Assembly: GCF_018127805.1 (NCBI RefSeq)
Contig: NZ_CP072334.1
Coordinates: 496,001-560,000, forward strand
Length of the DNA: 64,000 nucleotides
Source of the DNA: Prevotella sp. oral taxon 475
GTDB lineage: Bacteria; Bacteroidota; Bacteroidia; Bacteroidales; Bacteroidaceae
Reading direction: 5' to 3'
Shown: piece after piece, positions 35,134 to 44,168 of the stretch
Layout of the letters: every line of letters starts with the position of its first letter
How positions within the stretch are numbered: the first letter of the stretch is position 1
Made by a program: the position numbers and the translations under genes
Notes under the pieces: model-generated
Told to the model about the DNA's origin: nothing
Database searches by the model: none
What the model saw: only the letters and a program-made list of their open reading frames with translations

Positions 35134-36024
35134 ATGACGAACGATGCACTGGAGTTTGCCCTTTTCGGCAACACCTATCAAGAGAAAAACGAACAGGCCA
35201 TTCGACAGACGCTGTGCTGCCTGGCGAGCCACGGCGCGCGGGTGCACATCGACCGTCCCTTCTACCGCTGGCTGGTGCAGGAGGGATTGATGGAGCATGA
35301 GGCCGATACCTTCGATGGCGACCGCTTCTCGGCTCATTTCGCCCTCTCCTTGGGCGGAGACGGCACTTTTCTCAAAGCCGCCGGGCGGGTGGGGGCCAAG
35401 CCTATTCCCATTGTGGGCATCAATATGGGGCGACTGGGTTTCTTGGCCGACGTGATGCCCGACGAGGTGGAGGGTGCGCTCGGCGAGATTTTTGCCGGAC
35501 AATTCTCCTTAGAGGCGCATGCTGTGATCGAGGTGGAGGTGGATGGCGAGACCTTCGACGGCAATCCTTTTGCTGTGAACGACGTGGCAGTGCTCAAACG
35601 AGACAATGCGGCCATGATTTCGATTCACGCCAACATCAACGGCGAGGAACTGGTGACCTATCAGGCCGACGGACTGATCGTGGCCACGCCGGCGGGGTCT
35701 ACAGCCTATAACCTGTCGAACGGTGGCCCTATCATTGTGCCTGGCACCCACAGCTTCATCCTCACGCCGGTGGCTCCGCATAGTCTCAATGTACGTCCCA
35801 TCGTGGTGAGCGATGATGTCTGCATCGAACTGCGGGTGGAGAGTAGGTCGCACTGCTACCTTGTGGCTGTAGACGGTCGGAGCCGACCTCTGACCGAGGG
35901 CACCACCATTCGCTTGCGCAAAGCTCCCTATGCCGTGCAACTGGTGCGCCGGCAGGGACAGAGCTATTTCGCCACGCTGAGAAATAAAATGATGTGGGGG
36001 GCCGACCGCCGAACACCGTTCTAA
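35134..36024 (+). CDS. nadK: NAD kinase
   Basis: NAD kinase phosphorylates NAD to NADP in the cytoplasm and is usually essential. The 296-residue length is normal. Motifs: ALSLGGDGTFLKAA with catalytic Asp76 of GGDGT, GINMGRLGFLAD, FAVNDVAVLKRD, YQADGLIVATPAGSTAYNLS and LTPVAPHSLNVRPIVV. Downstream after 98 bp lies the chromate-transporter half on the same strand. Confidence 0.96.
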   Translation: MTNDALEFALFGNTYQEKNEQAIRQTLCCLASHGARVHIDRPFYRWLVQEGLMEHEADTFDGDRFSAHFALSLGGDGTFLKAAGRVGAKPIPIVGINMGRLGFLADVMPDEVEGALGEIFAGQFSLEAHAVIEVEVDGETFDGNPFAVNDVAVLKRDNAAMISIHANINGEELVTYQADGLIVATPAGSTAYNLSNGGPIIVPGTHSFILTPVAPHSLNVRPIVVSDDVCIELRVESRSHCYLVAVDGRSRPLTEGTTIRLRKAPYAVQLVRRQGQSYFATLRNKMMWGADRRTPF

Positions 36025-36122
36025 ACTCTCGCAGTCGCACTTTTCGCCCATAGAAACGAGGAGGCTCAACGAGAGGTAGGACATCGATCGGAGACTCCGA
36101 CCCGTAAAGAACAATTGCAACG

Positions 36123-36701
36123 ATGGTTTTCTTAGAACTTTTTTATACCTTCTTCATCATCGGACTCTTTGGGTTCGGCGGCGGCTATGGCATGCTCTCG
36201 CTCATTCAAACCCAAACGGTGGTGCAGCACCATTGGCTCAGTTCGGCCGAATTTACCAATATCGTAGCCATCTCGCAAATGACGCCCGGTCCTATCGGTA
36301 TCAACGCCGCCACTTATTGCGGCTATGTGGCCGTGCAGAACGCAGGGATGGGTACACCTCTGGCCGTGCTGGGCAGCGTCGTGGCTACGCTGGCCTTGGT
36401 GCTGCCGTCGTTCATCCTGATGGTGCTCATCAGTAAGATGTTTATGAAATACATGGACACGAAGCCCGTGCAGAGCATCTTCGCCGGGCTCCGACCCGCT
36501 GTCGTAGGACTGCTTGCCGCTGCAGCCTTGCTGTTGATGACGACCGACAACTTTGGTTCGCCCTCGCACAGTCCGTGGCAGTTTGGTGTGAGCCTCTTTC
36601 TCTTTGTCGCCACTTTTGTGGGTACGAAGTTCCTCCACATCCATCCCATCCGGATGATGGGCTATGCTGCCATCGCCGGTCTGCTCCTGCTGTATGAGTG
36701 A
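36123..36701 (+). CDS. Chromate transporter family protein, single short half
   Basis: This 192-residue membrane protein is a short-chain CHR family member. Seen are FFIIGLFGFGGGYGMLSLIQ, the SQMTPGPIGINAATYCGY motif and several hydrophobic segments (VLGSVVATLALVLPSFILMV, AVVGLLAAAALLLM, YAAIAGLLLLYE). Short CHR proteins usually occur as adjacent pairs that form one transporter; here the neighbours are nadK and an opposing lysozyme gene, so no partner is next to it. The substrate could be chromate or another anion. A terminator follows within 60 bp. Confidence 0.88.
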   Translation: MVFLELFYTFFIIGLFGFGGGYGMLSLIQTQTVVQHHWLSSAEFTNIVAISQMTPGPIGINAATYCGYVAVQNAGMGTPLAVLGSVVATLALVLPSFILMVLISKMFMKYMDTKPVQSIFAGLRPAVVGLLAAAALLLMTTDNFGSPSHSPWQFGVSLFLFVATFVGTKFLHIHPIRMMGYAAIAGLLLLYE

Positions 36702-36753
36702 TGGATGAGGAGAGGGTAGGAGCGTTATATCTTTCTGATGAAATAAAAAATAA

Positions 36754-36782
36754 GAGGCCTTTCTCGAAGAGAGAAAGGCCTC
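36754..36782 (+). terminator. Terminator after the chromate transporter gene
   Basis: Perfect 12-bp arms (36754-36765 and 36771-36782) with a 5-base loop and A-rich flank upstream. It lies between two convergent genes and could serve both. Confidence 0.8.
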
Positions 36783-36835
36783 GTTTAGGGTTGTTGTCAA
36801 ATGCAAAGATAGGAATTATTCGTTGCAAAATGGCA

Positions 36836-38053
36836 CTAAAGTGTTTGAAGAAATCGGTCGAAAACGTCTTGATAGCCGTTGAAAACACTGATGTCTACCT
36901 CGCCGTGGATGCCTCGCACGCGTCCGTCGGGGCAGAGCTGCCAGTAGAGCAGGTGCACGTCGGGCTTGTATTCGCCATAACGAGCGATCCAAATATCATA
37001 ATTGCGCTTGAGGTCGGGAGCCAAGGGTAGATAGCGATTGACGAATTGCTGACTGATGTAGAGCACCGGTCGTCGCCCGGTCTGTCTACGAACAATGGAG
37101 AGCCAGGTGCGAACACGAGCAAAGAGCTCGGCTGCACCGCCGATGCGATGAATTTGTTGAGGAGTGGGTTCGACATCGAGCACCGGTGGGAGGTCGCCTC
37201 GACGGAAATAGGAGCGGCGCAGAAAATGACGGGCTTGCGCTGCAGCCGGAGTGTGAATGGAGAAGAAATGATAGGAGCCTACACGAAAACCGTGAGCGCG
37301 AGCTGCGCGATAGTCGGCGCGATAGAAAGGATTGAGGAGTGTGGTGCCCTCGGTCGACTTGATATAAAGAAAGGAAATGGGATAGTCTACCCGTCCGTGG
37401 ATGGCTTTCCGGCTGGCGTTGCCCAGATGCGTGATGCGAAGTTGGGACCAATGGATGGGATATCGACGACCGCCGACGAGATGCTGATACTTGGAGATAT
37501 CGATGCCGTAGATGCGTTCGGTGGTGTAGGTGAGTCGTTCGCCGAGGAAACGCCCGTTGCGAAACTCTCCCACACGTAGTTTGTGCTGTGGCGTAAAGGC
37601 GAAACCGTGGCCATTGAGAGCGTCTCTTTCCCATCGCCCCTCGCTGTAGCTGCCGTCTGGTGCGAGTAGCGAGCCATGTCCGCAGGCGCGCATCTCTCGG
37701 TCGAAGCAACCGCGATAGAGGCCCGCGGCATCCTCGCGACTCCCGCTCACCAGCGTATCAGCATTCCAAGTGCCTGCGATTTGCCGACCTTGTGCATCGG
37801 TGCAGAGGCCTGGTCCTTGCCGCCGACCATGGTTCCAATGTCCGGCATATATCACACTGTCTTTCACCAACAGCACGCCGTAGCCATGATAGCGGCCGTG
37901 TTGCAGCGCACCTTGATAGAGCGTGTCGCCGCGTTGCAAGAGAGCCTGACCGGTTTGTCCTTCATCGAGGGTACGCACGCGGAGTTGGCACGAGGCCAAG
38001 AGACTCATACCGAGAAAGAGGAGGAAGACAAAGGGGAGACGAATTCTTTTCAT
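36836..38053 (-). CDS. GH25-family lysozyme lipoprotein with N-terminal MORN repeats
   Basis: This 405-residue lipoprotein (lipobox LLASC, Cys22) has four or more MORN-type repeats at about 45-185 (YQGALQHGRYHGYGVLL, YAGHWNHGRRQGPGLC, YRGCFDREMRACGHG, YSEGRWERDALNGHG). The GH25 lysozyme domain follows: YGIDISKYQ with catalytic-region Asp, FLYIKSTEGT, VLDVEPTPQ, and DIWIARYGE. GH25 enzymes cut the MurNAc-GlcNAc bond of peptidoglycan. MORN repeats often bind lipid or act as scaffold. The start overlaps the stop of the upstream membrane protein by 4 bp (ATGA), so they are translationally coupled. Confidence 0.88.
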   Translation of the reverse strand: MKRIRLPFVFLLFLGMSLLASCQLRVRTLDEGQTGQALLQRGDTLYQGALQHGRYHGYGVLLVKDSVIYAGHWNHGRRQGPGLCTDAQGRQIAGTWNADTLVSGSREDAAGLYRGCFDREMRACGHGSLLAPDGSYSEGRWERDALNGHGFAFTPQHKLRVGEFRNGRFLGERLTYTTERIYGIDISKYQHLVGGRRYPIHWSQLRITHLGNASRKAIHGRVDYPISFLYIKSTEGTTLLNPFYRADYRAARAHGFRVGSYHFFSIHTPAAAQARHFLRRSYFRRGDLPPVLDVEPTPQQIHRIGGAAELFARVRTWLSIVRRQTGRRPVLYISQQFVNRYLPLAPDLKRNYDIWIARYGEYKPDVHLLYWQLCPDGRVRGIHGEVDISVFNGYQDVFDRFLQTL

Positions 38054-39066
38054 AGTTTGTCTGAAAGAACAGGATGAGAGATGAAACGACCATCGGAAAT
38101 CCATCCCACAAAACCACCTGTAGGCGTAAAAACAGGCGACCCGCCGGGGAAGAGCACTTCACCGGAAGGGCAAATACTGTCACGGCGAAAGTGAACGGGA
38201 ATGACAACGGCCTGTACGGGAGCCTTTTTGGCGGAACTTGCGAGGGGATGAGAGGGGAGGAAAAGTAGTCCGGGATAAGAGGCCACGAGCTTTTCGCCCT
38301 TGGTGGCGACCGCCCATGGCAGCGGCGAGAGCGGTTGAACGCCAGGAGGAGTCTGCTCGTCGGCAGTTTGCAACAGCACCCATCCCTGTTGTGTATCTGT
38401 CGCTCTCGGTTTCATGACAAAGTTCCCGCCAGCCGTCATCACCTTATATATATAGTGCACACGGTGTACAGGAGGAACGTCGGGCGAGAAACGACGCAGC
38501 TGTAGAAGTAGAGCCGCCGTGCGGGCAACAGATCCTCGCTGCTGAAGAGCTCGCTCGGCGATGTCCGTGTAGCCCTCGTCCTGCACGCTGTGCACCCGCA
38601 GATATTCTTCCATTTCGGTCAACTGCTTCTTCATCCGGCGATGTTCGGCCTCTAAATTCTGTATCGTCCGCAGTCGCACCTGTCGCCATCCTTTGCCCGA
38701 AAGTGTATCATGCCAACTGCCCGAGGGAGCCTCCGTCAGCAATGTGCCATGGCAAGAGGGAATGAGAGGATAGCGGTTCACCCACCAACCCACCTTTCGG
38801 TGCGGGCGCATCAATGTGGAATCGGGCGCAAGAGCAGGCAAGACGAGAGAGGAATCCGGGCCAATGCCAGCGAAGAACACCTGCTGTCCACTCGTCGGCG
38901 TGAGCGTTTCGTAGCGAATGCACTCCACAAGGGCCACGCTCCGCTCCATTTCCTCGCGCGAATAAAAGAAATGCCACCAGCCATACATCGCCGCAGCTGC
39001 AAGCAGTAGGCAGACTGCCGCGACCCATCTCACACCCTTTCCTCTCCAGTTTCTTTTCTGTTTCAT
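38050..39066 (-). CDS. Membrane-anchored protein of unknown function, coupled to the lysozyme gene
   Basis: This is a 338-residue protein with one N-terminal membrane segment (VRWVAAVCLLLAAAAMYGWW) and a large periplasmic part. Residues about 140-165 (TIQNLEAEHRRMKKQLTEME) look like a coiled coil. The end carries FPGGSPVFTPTGGFVGWIS, which faintly recalls the Gly-Ser-Pro turn of trypsin-like folds, but no catalytic triad is visible. I do not recognise the family. The 4-bp overlap with the MORN-GH25 gene suggests a joint task at the cell wall, perhaps as regulator or anchor of the lysozyme. Confidence 0.7.
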   Translation of the reverse strand: MKQKRNWRGKGVRWVAAVCLLLAAAAMYGWWHFFYSREEMERSVALVECIRYETLTPTSGQQVFFAGIGPDSSLVLPALAPDSTLMRPHRKVGWWVNRYPLIPSCHGTLLTEAPSGSWHDTLSGKGWRQVRLRTIQNLEAEHRRMKKQLTEMEEYLRVHSVQDEGYTDIAERALQQRGSVARTAALLLQLRRFSPDVPPVHRVHYIYKVMTAGGNFVMKPRATDTQQGWVLLQTADEQTPPGVQPLSPLPWAVATKGEKLVASYPGLLFLPSHPLASSAKKAPVQAVVIPVHFRRDSICPSGEVLFPGGSPVFTPTGGFVGWISDGRFISHPVLSDKL

Positions 39067-39152
39067 TTTCGAATAGCTTGTTCGCAGTCATCCTCTTCCG
39101 GTCTCTCTTCTGTGAATGGAAATCCGGCAGAAGTACGTTTTGTCTTGGGGTG

Positions 39153-39160
39153 CAAAGGTA
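39153..39160 (-). promoter_or_regulatory. -7 box TACCTTTG for the membrane protein-lysozyme operon
   Basis: On the minus strand this reads TACCTTTG, 87 bp before the ATG at 39066. Confidence 0.6.
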
Positions 39161-39294
39161 AGGCAAATCATCCGGATGCGGCAGGTTTCCTCCGACTAAT
39201 TTGTAGGTCCTCAACCCGCTCTGATAGAAAGGTCTACGGCTGTGCCGCATGCCAGTTTCCATCCCTTTTCCTTGGCTTTCTTGCATAAAAGCCG

Positions 39295-39302
39295 TACTTT
39301 TG
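39295..39302 (+). promoter_or_regulatory. -7 box TACTTTTG with upstream TTG for fabI
   Basis: TACTTTTG matches TAnnTTTG, with TTG at 39272-39274 about 20 bases upstream, close to the Bacteroidetes -33/-7 spacing. It is 24 bp before the ATG. Confidence 0.7.
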
Positions 39303-39326
39303 CAGCGAATTTTTTAGCAAAGAAAT

Positions 39327-40184
39327 ATGTCATACAATTTATTGAAAGGCAAGCGCGGCGTGATCTTTGGTGCGCTGAACGACTTGTCCATCGCATGGAA
39401 AGTGGCTGAACGTTGCGCCGAAGAAGGGGCTAACATCGTGCTGAGCAACACCGAAATGGCTCTGCGCATGGGTGAACTTGATGCGCTATCCAAGAAAATC
39501 AACGCACCGATTGTTGCTGCCGACGCCACTAACTACGACGATTTGGAGAACGTTTTCGTTAAAGCGCAAGAGCTTTTGGGCGGAAAGATCGACTTCGTGC
39601 TCCACTCCATCGGTATGAGTCCTAACGTTCGCAAACGTCGAACCTATGATGATCTCGACTACAACTGGCTCAACAAGACGCTCGACATCTCTGCCATCTC
39701 GTTCCATAAGATGCTTCAGGCTGCCAAGAAGGTAGATGCCATTGCCGAATATGGTTCGGTAGTAGCCCTCACCTATATCGCTTCGCATCGCACTTTCTTC
39801 GGTTACAACGACATGGCCGATGCAAAGAGTCTGTTGGAGAGCATCGCCCGCAGCTTCGGTTACATCTATGGACGCGAGAAAAATGTGCGAATCAACACCA
39901 TTTCGCAGTCGCCCACACCCACAACAGCAGGAAAAGGCATCAAGGATATCGACAATATGATGGATTTCTCCGATAAGATGTCGCCTTTGGGAAATGCTTC
40001 TGCCTTGGAGTGTGCCGACTATTGCGTGACGCTTTTCAGCGATCTCACTCGTAAAGTAACCATGCAGACGCTCTTCCATGATGGCGGTTTCTCGAACATG
40101 GGCATGAGTTTGCGTGCCATGAACCAGTATAGCAAAGACCTCGCACCCTACGAAGACGAAAACGGAAAGGTGATTTACGGATAA
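39327..40184 (+). CDS. fabI: Enoyl-[acyl-carrier-protein] reductase (NADH)
   Basis: FabI reduces enoyl-ACP in the last step of each fatty acid elongation round. The 285-residue protein is an SDR of normal length: MSYNLLKGKRGVIFGALNDL (nucleotide binding), VLHSIGMSP, and the Tyr-x6-Lys pair in YNDMADAKSL. The helix INTISQSPTPTTAGKGI and GFSNMGMSLR follow as in FabI. It is the target class of triclosan. A terminator lies 38 bp downstream. Confidence 0.96.
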   Translation: MSYNLLKGKRGVIFGALNDLSIAWKVAERCAEEGANIVLSNTEMALRMGELDALSKKINAPIVAADATNYDDLENVFVKAQELLGGKIDFVLHSIGMSPNVRKRRTYDDLDYNWLNKTLDISAISFHKMLQAAKKVDAIAEYGSVVALTYIASHRTFFGYNDMADAKSLLESIARSFGYIYGREKNVRINTISQSPTPTTAGKGIKDIDNMMDFSDKMSPLGNASALECADYCVTLFSDLTRKVTMQTLFHDGGFSNMGMSLRAMNQYSKDLAPYEDENGKVIYG

Positions 40185-40221
40185 AAAGACTGATCCCTGC
40201 CCCTCTTTTAGGAGAGATATG

Positions 40222-40266
40222 AAAAAGCAGGTGTCGAGAAATGCATTTCTGGGCACCTGCTTTTTT
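40222..40266 (+). terminator. Rho-independent terminator after fabI
   Basis: Arms AAAAAGCAGGTG (40222-40233) and CACCTGCTTTTT (40254-40265) are perfect and end in a T-run. The A-rich outer arm allows use from the opposite strand too. Confidence 0.88.
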
Positions 40267-40282
40267 CGTGCACTCCTCTGTG

Positions 40283-42064
40283 TTATTGTGTATGTCGCAC
40301 CGAACTGTTATTCAGCAATTGCTTTACCTTTGCCACGATTTGCTCGTCTAAGAGTTCGTTGTCGTGCAAAAGTTGCTCAACGTTATAGCGGTCGTAGAGA
40401 GCCTTTTTGATGCCCAGGCAGAGCACCTTCATATCTGTGGGCCCGTAGAAGCGGGCGATGCGTTCGCCGAACCCTCCATCGATGCAGCCGTCTTCCAGTG
40501 TCACCACCAACCGATGCTCGGCTTTGAGACGCTCGAGCAGAGCCTCGTCGACGCCTGTCAGATAGCGTGGATTGATCAGTGTGGCCTCAATGCCCTCGTC
40601 GGCCAAAGCCTTTGTCACCGTCTCTCCTTTCTGAAAGAAGTTGCCCACGGCAATGATCGCCACCTCCGAGCCCCATCTTTGCACCTTGAAACGGTTGAGT
40701 TGCGAATAGTCTTCCTCGTAAGTCTCGTTGCTATGCACGGTCTCTCCCGCCGGAACACGGATGGCAACGGCATACTGTTCCTGCCGGATGGCCCATCGTT
40801 CCATGGCGATGAGCTCTTCGAAAGTGGTGGGAGCCAGATAGACGAGGTTAGGGATATGACTGAACATGGGGATATCGAAGAAGCAGATATGCGTGAAGTC
40901 GTTCATCCCGAAGACCGATGCACCCAGCACGTTGATGACCGCCGGATTACCGTTCACGCAGAGGTCTTGAGCCAGTTGGTCGTAGGTGCGCTGCAAAAAG
41001 GTGGCAAACGTGCTGAACACCGGTCGTGCTCCGCGTTTCGCCATGCCCGAGGCCAGTGCCACAGCTTCCTCTTCAGCAATGCCCACATCGATGTATTGGC
41101 GGCCCATCTGCCGACGTTGTTCGGGTCCGAAGCCCAATGCCATGGGTACGCCCGCCGAGATAGCCACGAGTGTCGGGTCGGTTTTCATCTCCTCCATGAG
41201 GAAGTTTCCCAGCAGGAAAGGCGTGTATTCGCCTCCGCCCTTTTCTTTTGTCTGTCCCGTGGCCAGGTCGAACGGTGCGCAGTAGTGCCAGTGTTCCTTG
41301 TCGTTCACGGCCGGTTCGTAGCCGTGTCCCTTCTCCGTCTGGATGTGCACCACGGTGGGGCGCGGCGTGTCTTTTACCTGGCGGAACAGCTCCACCAGAG
41401 CCTTCACGTCGTTGCCCTGTTCAAGATAGTGGTAATCGAAACCGAAAGCGCGAAAGAGATTCAGTTCCGCTTGTCCTCGGGTGTTACGCAACAGTTTGAG
41501 ATTCGCATAGATGCCGCCGTGGTTTTCGGCAATACTCATCTCGTTATCGTTCACGACGACGATGATGTTCGTACCGATTTCGGCCGCCGTATCCAAGCCT
41601 TCGAAAGCCTCGCCGCCGCTCAAACTCCCGTCGCCGATAAAGGCAATGACATTCTCCTTTCCGCCCAAGACGTCGCGTCCTTTCTGCAAACCTGTGGCCA
41701 GGGCAATGGAAGTAGAGGTGTGCCCCACCTCGAAATTGTCGTAAACGGGCGACTCCAGAGGCGAACTATAGCCTGAAATGGCATCCAGAGCCTCGTCGTC
41801 GAGAAATCCCTTGGCGCGTCCTGTGAGCACCTTGTGTGGGTAACTCTGGTGCGAAACATCGAAAACGAGCTTATCTTCGGGCGTATCGAACACATAGTGC
41901 AGGGCCACAATGGCCTCTGTCGCACCGAGATTCGGCCCCACATGTCCGCCATGATGACTCACGCGATGCAACACTGCGGCCCGTACTTCTTCAGCCACTC
42001 CCTTTAATTCTTCTACATTCAGTGCCCGCAAATCTTTGGGCGAATCGATTTTTTCAAGATACAT
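40283..42064 (-). CDS. dxs: 1-deoxy-D-xylulose-5-phosphate synthase-like thiamine enzyme
   Basis: This 593-residue ThDP enzyme has the DXS domain order: LVFDVSHQSYPHKVLTGR, the cofactor motif GDGSLSGGEAF...NDNEMSI, IDVGIAEEEAVALASGMA (catalytic-region Glu), and the C-terminal transketolase domain from about 470. It is shorter than the usual DXS of about 620-640. The conserved DRAG motif of DXS (DRAGxVGxDGxTHxG) is replaced by LGASVFGMNDFTHICFFD, and IAEQHA reads IAEEEA. DXS makes the first intermediate of the MEP pathway, which is active here as shown by ispD. It is either a diverged DXS or a DXS-like paralogue with another substrate. It is convergent with fabI. Confidence 0.75.
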   Translation of the reverse strand: MYLEKIDSPKDLRALNVEELKGVAEEVRAAVLHRVSHHGGHVGPNLGATEAIVALHYVFDTPEDKLVFDVSHQSYPHKVLTGRAKGFLDDEALDAISGYSSPLESPVYDNFEVGHTSTSIALATGLQKGRDVLGGKENVIAFIGDGSLSGGEAFEGLDTAAEIGTNIIVVVNDNEMSIAENHGGIYANLKLLRNTRGQAELNLFRAFGFDYHYLEQGNDVKALVELFRQVKDTPRPTVVHIQTEKGHGYEPAVNDKEHWHYCAPFDLATGQTKEKGGGEYTPFLLGNFLMEEMKTDPTLVAISAGVPMALGFGPEQRRQMGRQYIDVGIAEEEAVALASGMAKRGARPVFSTFATFLQRTYDQLAQDLCVNGNPAVINVLGASVFGMNDFTHICFFDIPMFSHIPNLVYLAPTTFEELIAMERWAIRQEQYAVAIRVPAGETVHSNETYEEDYSQLNRFKVQRWGSEVAIIAVGNFFQKGETVTKALADEGIEATLINPRYLTGVDEALLERLKAEHRLVVTLEDGCIDGGFGERIARFYGPTDMKVLCLGIKKALYDRYNVEQLLHDNELLDEQIVAKVKQLLNNSSVRHTQ

Positions 42065-42113
42065 CTTTCTGCCTTTCTTTATTATATATCATGTGTCAAT
42101 CCTGACGTTGCCA

Positions 42114-42121
42114 CAAAGGTA
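42114..42121 (-). promoter_or_regulatory. -7 box TACCTTTG for the DXS-like gene
   Basis: On the minus strand this reads TACCTTTG, 50 bp before the ATG at 42064. Confidence 0.65.
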
Positions 42122-42220
42122 CGCCGTAAATAGCGAACAAAACCTCTCACCGCAGCCGTTTTTATACATTTTTATAGGGCGGCATTCATTTTGAAGAACG
42201 TTATTCTGACAGCGTAAGCA

Positions 42221-42250
42221 CGCTTCGTTTGTCGACCTTATTCTACCAAC
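42221..42250. repeat. Dispersed degenerate repeat, copy 1
   Basis: This 30-bp stretch matches 56715-56744 at 25 of 30 positions (both start CGCTTCG and end CTACCAAC). The surrounding bases at both sites also contain short complementary motifs (GTTGG/CCAAC). No gene is credible in 42122-42640 apart from the promoter. Confidence 0.5.
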
Positions 42251-42340
42251 CGACCTACTCTTACAAGTTGTTGGTTAACGCCAACTCACGTGCTCTTCCT
42301 CTGCCCGCTCCTTCCTCTTTCCCTCCTTCCTAATCCATCT

Positions 42341-42416
42341 CTTAGCTTTTAGGGTGTAAAAGCTAAGAGATGGACTTGCATTTTCTTAGCTTTTGCACGT
42401 CATTTTCTTAGCTTTT
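42341..42416. repeat. 22-bp array, CTTAGCTTTTG theme with one inverted unit
   Basis: CTTAGCTTTT starts at 42341, 42385 and 42407; the position between (42358-42367) holds the inverse AAAAGCTAAG. The spacings are 44 and 22 bp. The first and the inverted unit form a hairpin. This is the reverse-oriented form of the arrays at 25527 and 46678. Confidence 0.85.
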
Positions 42417-42532
42417 GCCATCCCGTGTCTTAACGTCTTTATACTCAACGCCTTCCGTAGGCAGAGAGAAAGGAGGGAGAGGGCTACGGCCAACTTTCCC
42501 CTTTTTGCAGGAAAAGATTGTGAATTTTATCG

Positions 42533-42540
42533 TAACTTTG
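42533..42540 (+). promoter_or_regulatory. -7 box TAACTTTG for the oxidoreductase operon
   Basis: TAACTTTG matches TAnnTTTG and is 100 bp before the ATG at 42641. A ribosome-binding-like GGAG lies at 42623-42626, 14 bases before that ATG. Confidence 0.6.
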
Positions 42541-42640
42541 CATAGAAATTCTTGTATTCAAGGGGCCACGGTCTTGTTTTTCACAAGAGAGAAAAGAGCC
42601 GCCTCTTCCTACTGACAATCGAAGGAGATTTCCATTGATA

Positions 42641-44167
42641 ATGAAGAGTTGTATCATCATAGGCAGCGGACTGGGCGGACTGTCGTGCGGTGTGATCCTC
42701 GCACGCAACGGTTACCGAGTGACGGTGCTTGAACAAGGCACACAGGCGGGCGGATGTCTTCAATGTTTCCACCGCGGCGGGGCGAAGTTCGAAACGGGAA
42801 TGCACTTCATCGGTAGTGCCGATGAGGGGCAGACGTTATACCGTCTCATGCGTTATCTCGGTCTGGGAGACATCCCTCTCACCCGGCTCGATAAGAGTGG
42901 ATACGACCATATTTGGCTGGGCGGACACGAATTCAAACTGGCCAACGGGCGAGAGGCCTTTGTCGAGACCCTCGCCGCCCACTTTCCCAAGGAGAAAGAC
43001 GGCCTGTACCGTTACTTTTCGCTGGTAGAACAGGTGGCTAACGCCTCTTCGCTCCACTCGCTGCGCCATGCCGAGAACGATGCTGTGCTGAACACCGAGT
43101 TTCAGATACGCAGCATAGACGAGGTGATCGACAGTGTGATTGCCGACCCGATGCTACGCCGCGTGCTCGTGGGCAACCTTCCTTTATATGCCGCCGAGCG
43201 AGGGAAAACACCTTTTTCTACCCATGCTTTCATCACCGATTTCTACAATCGCAGTGCATTTCGCATTGCCGGGGGCAGCGATGTCATCACACGTTCGTTG
43301 GTAAAGACCATCGAGGGTCTGGGCGGAGCTGTGCTCACGCGTCGCAAGGCGGTGCAGGTGGTGTGCGATGAGAGTCGTGCTACGGGCGTGATCACAGCCG
43401 ATGGAGAATGCCATCCGGCCGACCTTGTGATCTCGGCGGTGCATCCCAATCGCCTGCTCGAGATGCTCAAGGGCAACCATCTCTTACGCCCGGCCTACTG
43501 CCGACGTCTCTTGGCCGTGCCGAACACTGTGGGTGGTTTTGCCGTCTACATGAAGTTCAAACCCGAAAGCATGCCCTACAGCAATCACAACTTCTACGGT
43601 TATGCTTCTGACACGCCTTGGGGGTGCGAGCATTACAGAGAAGAGGAGTGGCCCAAGGGCTATCTTTACATGCACATGTGCCCCGAAAAAGCTGCGGGAG
43701 AAGGGCGTGACGACGTGCCGAAGTGGGCCCAGTGCGGCGAATTGCTCAGTTATATGCAGTTTGAAGACGTGGCACGTTGGTCGGGAACGGCTATCGGTCG
43801 CCGCGGAGCCGACTACGAAGCGTTCAAGCAAGACCGGGCCGAACGGCTCATCTCCTTAGCCGAACGGCAGCATCCGGGCCTGCGTAGCTGTATTGAAAAC
43901 TACTGGACGTCTACCCCGCTAACCTATTTCGACTACACCGGAACCGAGCGCGGGGGGATGTATGGCGTAGCAAAAGACATCACAAAAGGGGCTGCCTGCC
44001 ACGTGCAATACAAAACTCGCATTCCCAATCTCCTGCTCACGGGGCAGAATATCAACTCGCACGGTATGCTGGGAGTGCTGGTTGGATCGGTGGTTACGTG
44101 CAGCGAACTGCTCACTTCCGAAGAGATTTACCGACAAATCAGGGAAAACGAGGGAGAGAAAGCATAA
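42641..44167 (+). CDS. CrtI/RetSat-family FAD-dependent oxidoreductase 1
   Basis: This 508-residue flavoprotein has a dinucleotide fold at the N-terminus (CIIIGSGLGGLSCGVILARN) and is closest in layout to phytoene desaturases, carotenoid isomerases and retinol saturases: ARNGYRVTVLEQGTQAGGCL, FETGMHFIGSAD and the C-terminal NLLLTGQNINSHGMLGV. It should act on a polyene or long isoprenoid or acyl chain. I chose the ATG at 42641 with GGAG upstream; an in-frame TTG two codons earlier is less likely. The paralogue follows after 1 bp, and the two may form one complex or act in sequence. Identity of the substrate is not known. Confidence 0.85.
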   Translation: MKSCIIIGSGLGGLSCGVILARNGYRVTVLEQGTQAGGCLQCFHRGGAKFETGMHFIGSADEGQTLYRLMRYLGLGDIPLTRLDKSGYDHIWLGGHEFKLANGREAFVETLAAHFPKEKDGLYRYFSLVEQVANASSLHSLRHAENDAVLNTEFQIRSIDEVIDSVIADPMLRRVLVGNLPLYAAERGKTPFSTHAFITDFYNRSAFRIAGGSDVITRSLVKTIEGLGGAVLTRRKAVQVVCDESRATGVITADGECHPADLVISAVHPNRLLEMLKGNHLLRPAYCRRLLAVPNTVGGFAVYMKFKPESMPYSNHNFYGYASDTPWGCEHYREEEWPKGYLYMHMCPEKAAGEGRDDVPKWAQCGELLSYMQFEDVARWSGTAIGRRGADYEAFKQDRAERLISLAERQHPGLRSCIENYWTSTPLTYFDYTGTERGGMYGVAKDITKGAACHVQYKTRIPNLLLTGQNINSHGMLGVLVGSVVTCSELLTSEEIYRQIRENEGEKA

Positions 44168-44168
44168 C

